From Arcobacter caeni (GTDB lineage Bacteria > Campylobacterota > Campylobacteria > Campylobacterales > Arcobacteraceae), in the NCBI RefSeq assembly GCF_003063245.1, contig NZ_MUXE01000001.1:186001-250000 (forward strand): a stretch of 64,000 bases of DNA, written 5' to 3'. The notes beneath the pieces are model-generated. The model saw nothing but the letters and a program-made list of their open reading frames with translations, was not told where the DNA came from and ran no database searches. Positions 17,119-26,538 of this stretch are shown here, one piece after another (within the stretch, counting starts at the first letter, position 1; the number at the start of each line of letters is the position of its first letter). A program made the translations under genes and the position numbers.

Positions 17119-18051
17119 CTATTTTATATTATTTAATTTAAAAAAGTTTTCAGCTCTTTGATAACCTTTTTCTTTTGCCTCTTTAATATAACTAATCCCT
17201 TTATTCATATCTTTTTCAACTCCATATCCATTATAATAATATAATCCTACATGAAAAATTGCTGTTGTGCTTTTTAATTCAGAAGCTTTGTTATACCAAT
17301 AAAATGATTTTTTATAATCCAAAGAAGTTTCATTACCTTTTCCATATAAATCAGCAAGTTTAATCATTGATGGTAAATTGTTTTGTTCTGCTGATTTAGT
17401 AAGTAATTCTATTGCTTTTGGAATATCTTGTTCAACTCCATCAGCTGTTAAATACATCATTGCTAAATTAGCTTGTGCAACAGAATTTGAAGCATCTGCT
17501 GATTTAGTAAACCAATAAAGTGCTTTTGCTTTATCCACTTTTGTGGCTCTTCCCATATAATACATTTTTGCCAAATTATTTTGTGCAATAATTACACCTT
17601 GTAAAGAAGCCTTTTCATACCAAAAAAATGCTTCTTTTACCTTTTCTTCATTTGTGCTTGAATCATATAACATCGCTAGATTAAGTTGTGCAAAAGGATA
17701 ACCAGACTGAGCAGAAAGCTTGTACCATTTTTCAGCTAACTCTAAATCTTTTTTAACTTCTTCACCTAAATGATACATATGTGCTAAATTATTTTGTGCA
17801 GCTGGATTACCATTTTGTGCAGATTTTTCATACCAAAAAAAAGCTAACTTATAATTTTTTGTAACGCCTAATCCTTTATAATTCATTAACGCAATATTAT
17901 ATTGGGCATTTGCATCATCATTTAATGCTAACTCACTATACTTGTCATAGGCTTCAATATAATTTTTTTTATTAAAACTATCAGTAGCTTCTTCAAAAGT
18001 TACTCCATATAAAGTTGTAAAAAATAAAAATATATAAATAATTAGTTTCAT
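17119..18051 (-). CDS. Exported Sel1-repeat protein
   Basis: The 310-residue protein has a short N-terminal signal peptide (residues 1-16) and then about seven to eight tandem Sel1/TPR-like repeats of 36 residues. Each carries the AQ.NLA.MY..G pattern followed by A..WY.KSA. No paired cysteines of the Helicobacter Hcp type are present. It is likely a periplasmic helical scaffold for protein contacts. It sits between the lipoprotein and gmhB in the leftward array, at the junction of adhesin export and heptose genes, so a role in assembling the exporter is plausible but unproven. Confidence 0.85.
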   Translation of the reverse strand: MKLIIYIFLFFTTLYGVTFEEATDSFNKKNYIEAYDKYSELALNDDANAQYNIALMNYKGLGVTKNYKLAFFWYEKSAQNGNPAAQNNLAHMYHLGEEVKKDLELAEKWYKLSAQSGYPFAQLNLAMLYDSSTNEEKVKEAFFWYEKASLQGVIIAQNNLAKMYYMGRATKVDKAKALYWFTKSADASNSVAQANLAMMYLTADGVEQDIPKAIELLTKSAEQNNLPSMIKLADLYGKGNETSLDYKKSFYWYNKASELKSTTAIFHVGLYYYNGYGVEKDMNKGISYIKEAKEKGYQRAENFFKLNNIK

Positions 18052-18069
18052 AAAAATCCTTTTAAATTA

Positions 18070-19017
18070 TCATTTTTTTTCTTTTGATTTCAAATCAAAT
18101 TCACTATTTTCTTTTAAATTATTACTATTTAAAATAATCTTATTTGAATCAGTATTCTCATTTTGAGGTCTCATATTTATTATATTTTCTAAATTTTCTT
18201 TAAATTTATCAATATCTTTATCTTCTTTCAATGATTTGTCTTCTTTTAAATCTTTTAAACCAATTTTTTCATTTGTATCTAAATTTTGTACTTTTTTTGC
18301 TCTTTCTTTTTTTTGTGCTTCTGTTTTAAAAATATCATCCATAATAACGGGAGATAACATATTTGTATCTTCTATATTTTCACTTTGATTAAAAATATCG
18401 CTATTACTTAAACCTAATGATAAATCTGTTTTTTCATAAATATCTGCTTTTATAGTATCAATTGTGTTTTTATTACTATTTTCTTGTGATATTAAAATAT
18501 TTTTTTGGATATAACTATTATCTGGACTAAATCTAATAAAATAATTATCACAAAAACCATTTAATAAATTATATGAGAAATATTTATTACACATTTTCCA
18601 CTCTTTTTTTAAACCTAATAAATAATCCAATCTATCCCAAAAAAGCTGATGTACATTTTGATTTATATTTTCAATATCATCAGGATTTATTCCATCTCTT
18701 CTAATTACAATTAAGTTAGCTCTTGTTTCTTTTTCCGTTTGATATAGTTCTAATATCCATTTATCTAAAACAATATCTACTTTGATTATATTATCTTCAA
18801 ATATTATTTTATTTACTTCTATTTTATCTCTATAAACATCTACAATAAAAGATTTATTTCCATTTTCTTTATTTGAAAGAGTAAAAAGAGTTTTAGCAGC
18901 ATCAAAAACAGCATTTTTTGAAATATCAGGATAAACTTTTTTTGTAACCAAAATATCTTGTTTTTGAGAACAACCTACAAATATTATCATTATCAACACA
19001 ACTATAATTTTATTCAT
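18070..19017 (-). CDS. Putative lipoprotein of the adhesin export array
   Basis: The 315-residue protein has a lipoprotein signal, MNKIIVVLIMIIFVGCSQ, with the lipidation cysteine at 16. Residues 30-160 form a folded alpha/beta region with two further cysteines (about 143 and 156). The rest (about 180-315) is Asn-, Lys- and Glu-rich and looks disordered. I recognise no family. It lies 8 bp after the LapD-like gene. It may be an outer-membrane-anchored partner of the TolC channel or the MotB-like protein; that is inference from position. Confidence 0.75.
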   Translation of the reverse strand: MNKIIVVLIMIIFVGCSQKQDILVTKKVYPDISKNAVFDAAKTLFTLSNKENGNKSFIVDVYRDKIEVNKIIFEDNIIKVDIVLDKWILELYQTEKETRANLIVIRRDGINPDDIENINQNVHQLFWDRLDYLLGLKKEWKMCNKYFSYNLLNGFCDNYFIRFSPDNSYIQKNILISQENSNKNTIDTIKADIYEKTDLSLGLSNSDIFNQSENIEDTNMLSPVIMDDIFKTEAQKKERAKKVQNLDTNEKIGLKDLKEDKSLKEDKDIDKFKENLENIINMRPQNENTDSNKIILNSNNLKENSEFDLKSKEKK

Positions 19018-19025
19018 AAATAACC

Positions 19026-21200
19026 TTATCTATTAACTGCATATAAATCTAATCTACTCAAAAATTTATAATCTTGATCTGATTCTACATTTTCAACTAT
19101 AATTTTTACTTCATTCACTTCAGCATAAACAATAATATTTTTAATTCTATGCTTTTTTATTAAATCATTATGAATATTTTGTGTTAAATCTTTATCTATT
19201 TTTATATAATTAATTCTTATTTCTGATAACTCTTCTAGTGAATACTCTTTTGTTTTAAATCTTTTAATTAATATTTCAAAATTTAATTTATTTAATTGTT
19301 TAACAAATTCTATAAATTGTTTTTTATAAACAGAAGCAGAATAAGATGTAATACTAAATAAAATATTATTTATAATATTTTTATTTTCAACTACTAATTT
19401 ATTTAAAAATTCAATAAATTCATCATCTGATATAGTTTTAATTGATAAATTAATTGCAATTTTATATTCGATATTGTTATTTTTAATATATTCTAAAGCC
19501 TTTAAAATAACCTGTTTATCAAAAAATTTATTCAATTTTAATTTTTCACTAATTGCAATAAATGAACCTATTGGCAAGATATTACCATCTTGGTCTTTTA
19601 ATATTGGTTTTAATTCTCTCATTAATAATTCATTCTCAAAAGAATAACTATCAAAGGCAAATGATATATCAAAATCATTGTTTTCAATTATATATCTTAC
19701 TTTTTTTTCTGTTTTTTCTACTTCTTCAGAGATTTTATTTTTTTCAATAATTTCATAACTATTTTTATCTTTTGAAACAGCTTCTTTATATGCATCATTT
19801 ACTAAACTTAAGATTGAATCTATTGTTCCATATTTATCAATTGGTGTTCCTCCAATATGAAATATATTATCAGGTAATTTATAGTTTTTTGATATTTCAG
19901 TAAATAATCCATTAATCACTCTATTTGAAAAATTAACTGCTTCTGAATAATCAAAATCCTTTGCTAAAATTATAAATTCTGCTCCATGAAATCTATAAAA
20001 AGATATTTTATTATTATATGAATTAATAATATTATTTATAATATTTACATAAGACAAAAGAAAATCATCAGTTTTTACTGTACCATTTAAGCTCTCAATT
20101 TGATTTAGTTTAGCAATTTTTAATAAAAAGATATAACCTTCAAAAGATGATACAAACATACTTTTCATATCAATATCAAACATTTTTTTATCATATAATC
20201 CTGTTAAATTATCAGTTAATAAATTTCTTTCCATAGATTCTCTATTAATATTTAATTCATTTACTAAAGATGCTACTCTATTTGATAATTTTGATATATT
20301 ACTCAACAAATTTTTATATTCATGATTTTCATTAAAAACTTTATTATCTATATTTGAGAATTTATTGTTTAACATATCAGAAACAACATTCTCAAGATAA
20401 TTAATTGGTTCAATTATATATTTATTTTCTATATAATTATTATAATAAACTATAAATATTATTATTAAAGAAAATAAAACTACTATAAAAATAAATAGTT
20501 TATTGGAAAAGTCATAAATCTCTTTTTTTAAACTATATTCATCAATAATATATTCTATTGTTGCATAGTTTATATCACCGATTTTCAATTCTTTTGTTAT
20601 TACATTCTCTAGTTTTATATTATAAAAATATTCAAAAATACTATAAAATTCTTCATGTTTTCTTTCAATATCTTTATTATCTACTAAATTTGGATTAAGA
20701 GAAACTAAAAAGCTCTTAATCTCATTATTTTTAAATAATTGAAATTTAATTATTAAATCTTCATTTAAATTAGAGTCATTTAATGGTATAAATTCAAAGA
20801 AAGATGTTCCTTCTATTTTTTTTATTTCACCAAATCTTATATCTGTTGTAACATCTGCTAAATTCCATGAATTATCATCAAAACCATCAGTTTGGAAAAT
20901 CAAGCTCTCTTTATTAAATAAAATTTTGTTGTATTTGATTTTTACATTGCTTATAAAATTAGTATTTTTAATATCTTTAATATACTGATTTATAGATATT
21001 TTATCAAACAAAATAATTTTACTTTGGAGTTTATCAGTATATTTATCCACATTTAATTCAATGTTTTTTTGGGCATTTATAAAAGCTTTTTCTTTGAAAT
21101 CTAAAAAAAACGACCAAAAGAATAAAAATAAAATACCAACAAATATTAATATTAATGTTGCGATATTTTTTATTATTCTAATTTTTATATTTTTCTGCAT
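19026..21200 (-). CDS. LapD-like receptor with degenerate GGDEF and EAL domains
   Basis: The 724-residue protein has a membrane helix at 13-32, a periplasmic domain (33-233), a second helix at 235-254, a HAMP-like linker, a GGDEF domain (about 328-488) and an EAL domain (about 505-724). Both output domains are degenerate: the GGDEF signature reads HGAEF (405-409), the EAL motif region reads ELLM (524-527), and the DDFG loop is lost. This is the architecture of LapD, a c-di-GMP receptor that controls retention of giant type I-secreted adhesins. It probably binds but neither makes nor degrades c-di-GMP. Its start overlaps the TolC stop as TAATG. Whether the degenerate EAL site still binds c-di-GMP is not decidable here. 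Confidence 0.82.
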   Translation of the reverse strand: MQKNIKIRIIKNIATLILIFVGILFLFFWSFFLDFKEKAFINAQKNIELNVDKYTDKLQSKIILFDKISINQYIKDIKNTNFISNVKIKYNKILFNKESLIFQTDGFDDNSWNLADVTTDIRFGEIKKIEGTSFFEFIPLNDSNLNEDLIIKFQLFKNNEIKSFLVSLNPNLVDNKDIERKHEEFYSIFEYFYNIKLENVITKELKIGDINYATIEYIIDEYSLKKEIYDFSNKLFIFIVVLFSLIIIFIVYYNNYIENKYIIEPINYLENVVSDMLNNKFSNIDNKVFNENHEYKNLLSNISKLSNRVASLVNELNINRESMERNLLTDNLTGLYDKKMFDIDMKSMFVSSFEGYIFLLKIAKLNQIESLNGTVKTDDFLLSYVNIINNIINSYNNKISFYRFHGAEFIILAKDFDYSEAVNFSNRVINGLFTEISKNYKLPDNIFHIGGTPIDKYGTIDSILSLVNDAYKEAVSKDKNSYEIIEKNKISEEVEKTEKKVRYIIENNDFDISFAFDSYSFENELLMRELKPILKDQDGNILPIGSFIAISEKLKLNKFFDKQVILKALEYIKNNNIEYKIAINLSIKTISDDEFIEFLNKLVVENKNIINNILFSITSYSASVYKKQFIEFVKQLNKLNFEILIKRFKTKEYSLEELSEIRINYIKIDKDLTQNIHNDLIKKHRIKNIIVYAEVNEVKIIVENVESDQDYKFLSRLDLYAVNR

Positions 21201-23620
21201 TATTTAACTTTTTCTAAAAGTAAGAATTTTTCTTTTACACTACTTGAGCTTGGATTTGTATACTCTGTTTTAGAAGTTTCATTTATATATTCAAATTCTG
21301 GTTCTTTTTTGGGTTCATTTATATTTTGTTGAATATTTAAATTATACAATTCTTGCTCTTTTGAAACTTTTTGAACAACTGGATAATAAGAAGCTCCTAT
21401 TTTATTGAGTTCTTCAATAGCTTTTTGTGCTTCTTCGTATGTATTATAAATTCCATAATTCCATCTAATTAGATTTGTTCCATTTGAATAATTATATGCA
21501 AAAGAATTTTTATACAAAGTTGGATTTTCAATCAGAATTCTTTCTAACTCTTTTTTATTATTAAATGATGTTACATTAATAGTATAAGCTTCAGGATTTG
21601 CATTTATAAAAGTATTTTTTATTGTTTCATCAAATTGAAACTCTTCTATTTTTTTCTCTTGTTTGATTTTCTCAATAGTATTTGTTTTTTCAACAACCTT
21701 AATCTCAGGAGCAGGTGCTTGAACTTTTAACCCTATAATATAGTCATTATATGATTTTTTAATATCTTTCACTTTTTTTATAACAAGAGTTTTTTGGCTA
21801 TTGTTTTTTGATAATTTACTCATTTCTAAATTTGCCATTTCAATATTTTCAAAAATCCCATGTGCAATTTTTGAACTAACTTTTAAATTTTCAATAGAAT
21901 CATAAGAAAAAGAATTTTTATCTAATTCATTATTTTTTATAAAATCAATTGCATCTTTTTGATTATTGAATTTTCCTATTTCAATAGTATAAAAATTATC
22001 ATTTGTACTTAAAAAACTTTTAATAAAATCATTAATATTCTCATCTTTAATAGCTTTATTAGCAAATGAATTTCGTAATTCTTCTTCTTTTTTTCTTTGT
22101 TCTTCTCTTTCTAATTTTTCTTTTTCTGTTAGAAATTTATCATCAATATATACATCTTGTGTGTAATTACTTTTCGTAAAATCAATAAATTTCGGATGTT
22201 CAGGATCCATATCAAAAAAGGCTAATAAATCTCCTGTATATCCTAGTAATGTGAAAAAATCAGTAATATTACTATTTTCATATTTTATCAACTCTATTTC
22301 TGCTGAATTTAGTTGCTTATGACCTTGTAATAAAGATTGTAAATCTTGTTGTCCTAAATTAAACTCTTCCCAATATGCATCAACCATTTTTCTTAATGAA
22401 ATAACTTCAGAAATATTACTTTTTAAAGATTCATTTGTAGATTGTATAGATGTAAATAATTTAGAGATATTCCATTTTAATTTTTTCTTTTCTTCATCTA
22501 ATTTAAAATTTAGTTCTCTAATAACACTAAAAGCACTTAAGATTTTATTCTCATCTTTTCCACCATTATATAAATTAAAACTTAGTCTAAAAAGTGCATT
22601 AAATTCTTGTTCTCTTTCTTTATAGTCTTCTTTATCCATTACATTATCTAATGAAACTTCAAAATCTAGTTTAGGAGCAAAACTTGATCTCTTTGATTTT
22701 AAATTAAATTTTTCAGCATCAAGAGATTCATAATAATTTAAAATCATACTGTTTCTTTTGATTCCTCTTTCATATAATAAATCAAAAGTTGAAACATTAA
22801 TATTAAAATTTTTCTCATAAGGAAGTGTTTGAATATAATTTTCACCTACAATATATTCATAATATCGAATTGATTCAGTAAGTTTAGATTTTACTTTTGT
22901 AAGTTGTGTTTGTGCATTTGAAACATTTGCTTTAATTGCTGTTAAATCACCAATTGTTGCAGCTCCATTATCATATTTTATTGTTACAATTTCTAAAATT
23001 CTATTTAAATTTTCCATATTATTTTCACTAGCTAAAACAGTTCTATATGAAAATACTACATCAAAATATGCTTTTATTGCTTTTGTAATTTGTTCTTGCA
23101 AAACAATTTGATATTGGTTTTTTTCTACATTTAATTTTTTTTCTAAACTTTTAATAGTATTTGAAGTTTCTCCACCAGAATAAATATTTTGACTTAAAAT
23201 AAATTTATAATTTCTATCATTGTAATATCTAAAAAATTTTGTATCTTTTGTTCCATTATCTACATTACTTGCTTGAGTTCTTCCATTTTCTGCTTCAAAA
23301 TTTAAAGTTGGATAATATCCAGCAACTGAATCTTTTAATTTAATTTCACTTTGGATTACTCCTTCTCTTGCTGCTTTTAATAAATCACTATTTGATACTG
23401 TTTCAAGAACAACATCCATTAATGATACTTTTTTATATTTAGTCATATCTGCATTAAAATTTTTATCATATCTGCCAAAACTATTCATTTTCTGCATTTC
23501 AGAACGGCTTGGATTTTCATCAATATAAACAGAAATATTTTTATTTTCATCTATTAGTGTTTCTTCATTCGCATTTAAAATAACACTTAAAAATATCCAA
23601 AATATCAATTGTTTTTTCAT
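21200..23620 (-). CDS. TolC-family outer-membrane channel with two C-terminal SPOR-like domains
   Basis: The 806-residue protein has a signal peptide (1-17) and a TolC/LapE-type outer-membrane efflux domain (about 55-480). That domain has the usual internal duplication of coiled-coil and strand segments. A charged linker (about 500-520) follows, then two SPOR-like modules at about 543-617 (FYTIEIGKFNNQKDAIDFI) and 678-752 (AYTINVTSFNNKKELERIL). Ordinary TolC proteins are 430-500 residues, so roughly 300 are extra. SPOR domains bind denuded peptidoglycan, so the channel may be tethered to the cell wall. It forms the outer-membrane part of the adhesin exporter encoded in the same array. Confidence 0.9.
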   Translation of the reverse strand: MKKQLIFWIFLSVILNANEETLIDENKNISVYIDENPSRSEMQKMNSFGRYDKNFNADMTKYKKVSLMDVVLETVSNSDLLKAAREGVIQSEIKLKDSVAGYYPTLNFEAENGRTQASNVDNGTKDTKFFRYYNDRNYKFILSQNIYSGGETSNTIKSLEKKLNVEKNQYQIVLQEQITKAIKAYFDVVFSYRTVLASENNMENLNRILEIVTIKYDNGAATIGDLTAIKANVSNAQTQLTKVKSKLTESIRYYEYIVGENYIQTLPYEKNFNINVSTFDLLYERGIKRNSMILNYYESLDAEKFNLKSKRSSFAPKLDFEVSLDNVMDKEDYKEREQEFNALFRLSFNLYNGGKDENKILSAFSVIRELNFKLDEEKKKLKWNISKLFTSIQSTNESLKSNISEVISLRKMVDAYWEEFNLGQQDLQSLLQGHKQLNSAEIELIKYENSNITDFFTLLGYTGDLLAFFDMDPEHPKFIDFTKSNYTQDVYIDDKFLTEKEKLEREEQRKKEEELRNSFANKAIKDENINDFIKSFLSTNDNFYTIEIGKFNNQKDAIDFIKNNELDKNSFSYDSIENLKVSSKIAHGIFENIEMANLEMSKLSKNNSQKTLVIKKVKDIKKSYNDYIIGLKVQAPAPEIKVVEKTNTIEKIKQEKKIEEFQFDETIKNTFINANPEAYTINVTSFNNKKELERILIENPTLYKNSFAYNYSNGTNLIRWNYGIYNTYEEAQKAIEELNKIGASYYPVVQKVSKEQELYNLNIQQNINEPKKEPEFEYINETSKTEYTNPSSSSVKEKFLLLEKVK

Positions 23621-23627
23621 TTATTTT

Positions 23628-24356
23628 CTACTTTACTATTTTAATTACTAAATAACCATTTTTAGCATCTACAGATTCTTTTAAATCAGGATTGCTAGTT
23701 AAATCAATTTTTATATCTTTTTTTTCATAACCAAATTTTCTAATTAAATTTCTAACACTCATTGTTCTTGCTAGAGAAATTTGTTTAGAAATAGTTGCAC
23801 TTAATTGGTCTTTTATGTCAGATGCATAAATATTAACTTGATGATTAGGATATTTATTTTTTGCTTTATTTACGAAATCTTTTATTTGTTTTGAAACAGC
23901 ATCATCAACAAAAAATTCATCTGCTTTATATGTTATTACTATATATTCATCAGTTGCAAGAATTTTTTGTATTACAGTTGAATCTTCTTTTTTATCTGCA
24001 ACATTTATACCAGAAGATTCTATTTCATCTGTTCCTTTAGCAGATTTTACAGAAGTATCTTCTGATGCTATTTGATGTTGAAGAGCTAAAATCATCTGTT
24101 TTTGTTCATTTATTATTTGTATATTAAGATCTGAATTAGGATTAGTAGTACTTACAACAGGAGGATTGTTTGTACTTGAAATTAATTCACTAGATGAAAT
24201 TGAACCATTAAAGGATACTTTATATTTAAATTGCGCATAATATCCCAGATTTGCAAGAACAACTAACAAAAATAATAGTAATACTAAAATAACTGAAGAA
24301 AAAATATCGACAAAAGATGGCCAAGGATTAAATTCTTCTTCAAATTTACAAGCCAT
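23628..24356 (-). CDS. MotB/SiiA-like proton channel subunit
   Basis: The 242-residue protein has one membrane helix (about 15-38) preceded by PWPSFVD. D17 sits where MotB carries its proton-binding aspartate. A flexible linker (about 45-140) is followed by an OmpA/MotB-like periplasmic domain (about 140-242). That domain contains VNIYASDI and ARTMSVRNLI, in place of the usual peptidoglycan-binding motif. It starts 3 bp after the MotA-like gene. By analogy with SiiA/SiiB in Salmonella SPI-4 it would pair with that protein to form a proton-conducting complex serving the type I exporter. Confidence 0.82.
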   Translation of the reverse strand: MACKFEEEFNPWPSFVDIFSSVILVLLLFLLVVLANLGYYAQFKYKVSFNGSISSSELISSTNNPPVVSTTNPNSDLNIQIINEQKQMILALQHQIASEDTSVKSAKGTDEIESSGINVADKKEDSTVIQKILATDEYIVITYKADEFFVDDAVSKQIKDFVNKAKNKYPNHQVNIYASDIKDQLSATISKQISLARTMSVRNLIRKFGYEKKDIKIDLTSNPDLKESVDAKNGYLVIKIVK

Positions 24357-24359
24357 ATA

Positions 24360-25490
24360 TTATCTCTTACTTTCTAAATTATTTTCTTTTTCTAAACTTT
24401 TAACTAACTCAATAAGTAATTTATTATTTTCTTCTTGTAATAATAAACTTTTCTTTATCGTTTTATGCTCTGATAAAATTACTGTTGAAATTTCTTGTAA
24501 AGATTCTTCAATGAGTTTAGAACTAGAATATTGATTAACATTTGATTCTTTCATTACTTCAATCAAGTTTTTTAATAAAATCGACTCATTATCTGAAGTA
24601 GTTACAGTCTCTTCTAATTTATTAGCAATTTTCATAAACATATCTTGAGATACTTGATTCGAATGCTCCATTCGTTCTGTAAAATCACCTATTGTATCTA
24701 CAAAAATATCTATAAATCCAGCAGCTTGCATATTATTAGCTCCACTTTTATTAAAACCTTTAATATCTCCTATATCTTCAATAGTATCTATAGCTTGAGT
24801 TTCAACAATTCTTCCTTTTATCCAATCTTGTACATCTTCTAAAAAAGCTGCTTGACTTTTTGTTAAGATATATTGCATAAGATTTAATATAATTGCAGAA
24901 GCAACACCAAATAATGAAGAAGCAAATCCAATGGCCATACCACCTAAAGGACCTGAGAATCCTGTCATTATTTCTCCCATATCTATATTATCTCCACCAA
25001 AAGATAAAATAATTTTTCCCATTTGATCAATTGCAACCAATAATCCAGCAAATGTTCCAAGTAATCCAAGTGTTAAAGAAGTTCCCACAAAAAATGCTGT
25101 ATAGCCTTTTTCTTTAAAAAACTGATTTTCTAACCATTCAGTTACATCTTTTGCTTCTTGTTCAGAAAAATGTATTACACCTTTTTTTGCTCTTCTTTGA
25201 AACATATGAGCAATACTTGCAGGCATAATTTTACTAATTCCTTCTAAATAGAATTCTAAACTTTTACCTTGTTTATATGCCAATATTCCAAAAGTACCTG
25301 CTAACATTGTTAATTTTATTGCTGATTGATAAATTACCAATAATGCAAGTGAAAAAACAGTAATAATAGGAATATTAAATGTTAATGTTGCAAGAAAAAA
25401 TGTTTTTATTAAAGAAAAATTTGCATATAAAATAAATGTTATAAATAACAAGACAATAAAAAAGATTTTTAATATTTTAACTCTTCTCAT
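24360..25490 (-). CDS. MotA/ExbB/SiiB-like proton channel subunit
   Basis: The 376-residue membrane protein has two N-terminal hydrophobic helices (about 6-25 and 33-70). A cytoplasmic segment and two more helices follow, with TSLTLGLLGTFAGLLVAI and GGMAIGFASSLFGVASAII, the conserved small-residue pattern of the MotA/TolQ/ExbB channel core. The C-terminal 120 residues are cytoplasmic and coiled. It forms a pair with the adjacent MotB-like gene. The likely function is converting proton flow into force or gating for secretion or retention of the giant adhesin. There are no flagellar genes nearby. Confidence 0.85.
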   Translation of the reverse strand: MRRVKILKIFFIVLLFITFILYANFSLIKTFFLATLTFNIPIITVFSLALLVIYQSAIKLTMLAGTFGILAYKQGKSLEFYLEGISKIMPASIAHMFQRRAKKGVIHFSEQEAKDVTEWLENQFFKEKGYTAFFVGTSLTLGLLGTFAGLLVAIDQMGKIILSFGGDNIDMGEIMTGFSGPLGGMAIGFASSLFGVASAIILNLMQYILTKSQAAFLEDVQDWIKGRIVETQAIDTIEDIGDIKGFNKSGANNMQAAGFIDIFVDTIGDFTERMEHSNQVSQDMFMKIANKLEETVTTSDNESILLKNLIEVMKESNVNQYSSSKLIEESLQEISTVILSEHKTIKKSLLLQEENNKLLIELVKSLEKENNLESKR

Positions 25491-25499
25491 TTATAGCCT

Positions 25500-26450
25500 T
25501 TAAAACATAAATAATAATATAGATATTACTAAACCTAATGCTATCATAGTAACAGATTTAGTCATTTTATCAACAATACTTACAAAACCGTCATTACCTT
25601 TAACTTTTTCTCCAACTAATAAATATCCAATAGTAACGCCATTTACATCTACCATTTCTTTATATGTTTTAAAATATTCTTTATTAACAACATACCCTTT
25701 ATCTTTTAGCTCTTTGAAACCTGTTAAACCCTCTTCCATAACATTTGTAAAAAAGGCACCATCATATTTTTGTTCTTCTACTCTTAGATCATCTACGATA
25801 GGACGATACCTACCATTTTTTGCATCAATTGCTAAATGAGACATCATTTTTTCTTGTATTAATGCTAGAAATATACTTTGTTTATTTCTTTCAAAATCTT
25901 TTTTTAAAGATACTAAACTCTCTTTTATTTCGACAACACCTAATACATTTTCCCCTAATATAATAGGTTCAATATAAACAATATTTGGTCCATCTGGTAA
26001 AACTTCAATACCAAATGATGTAATTTTTCTATTTATTACACTATTTATAATAGTACGATATTGACTTGTTTGATAAACAGTTGGATAAAAAGACATAGAG
26101 ATACTATCAAAACCTGATTCAATTAAACTTTTATTATAAACATCCATAATTGAATCTATAATTTGTTTGTTACTCAAATTATTTTTAAAATTATCATTAT
26201 TTTTTAATCCTAAAACAATTCTTTTAAACTCTTTTTGTTTATCTTCAAACTTATATTCTAAATTACTTTTATAAGTTACTGACATGTTAGCATAAACTTC
26301 TTCAGCGATTTTAGTTGTCATTGTTGTTAGTAAATACATAGAAAGAGTGATTCCAAATATAGACAAAACACTTAAGATTGTAAACCACAATCCTTTTTTC
26401 TTTTTTAATTCGCCAAGTAAATTTTGGATAGCTTTTATGAAACTAAACAC
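25500..26450 (-). CDS. Stand-alone membrane-anchored Cache-like sensor protein
   Basis: The 316-residue protein has a membrane helix near 20-42, a large extracytoplasmic domain (about 43-295) and a second helix at the extreme C-terminus (about 297-316). There is no cytoplasmic signalling domain after it. The periplasmic part resembles double-Cache or DUF3365-like ligand-binding domains of chemoreceptors and histidine kinases (for example the strand IIYIEPII-type run followed by LGVVEIKESL). The start is GTG at 26448-26450 behind AAGGATT. Lacking output, it probably acts by contacting the neighbouring MotA/MotB-like pair or the LapD-like protein within the membrane. Confidence 0.75.
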   Translation of the reverse strand: MFSFIKAIQNLLGELKKKKGLWFTILSVLSIFGITLSMYLLTTMTTKIAEEVYANMSVTYKSNLEYKFEDKQKEFKRIVLGLKNNDNFKNNLSNKQIIDSIMDVYNKSLIESGFDSISMSFYPTVYQTSQYRTIINSVINRKITSFGIEVLPDGPNIVYIEPIILGENVLGVVEIKESLVSLKKDFERNKQSIFLALIQEKMMSHLAIDAKNGRYRPIVDDLRVEEQKYDGAFFTNVMEEGLTGFKELKDKGYVVNKEYFKTYKEMVDVNGVTIGYLLVGEKVKGNDGFVSIVDKMTKSVTMIALGLVISILLFMF

Positions 26451-26538
26451 ATCAATCCTTTTGTAGTAATAACTTTCATTATATTTTATTTTCTCTTATT
26501 TCATTATTAAAATAATTTTATTTAATAACATTTTTAAA

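Noticed and set aside
26504..26528. All-AT inverted repeat between the HlyD and Cache-like genes as terminator
   Set aside because: Eight A-T pairs with a 9-nt loop are too weak to expect termination; likely chance in AT-rich DNA.
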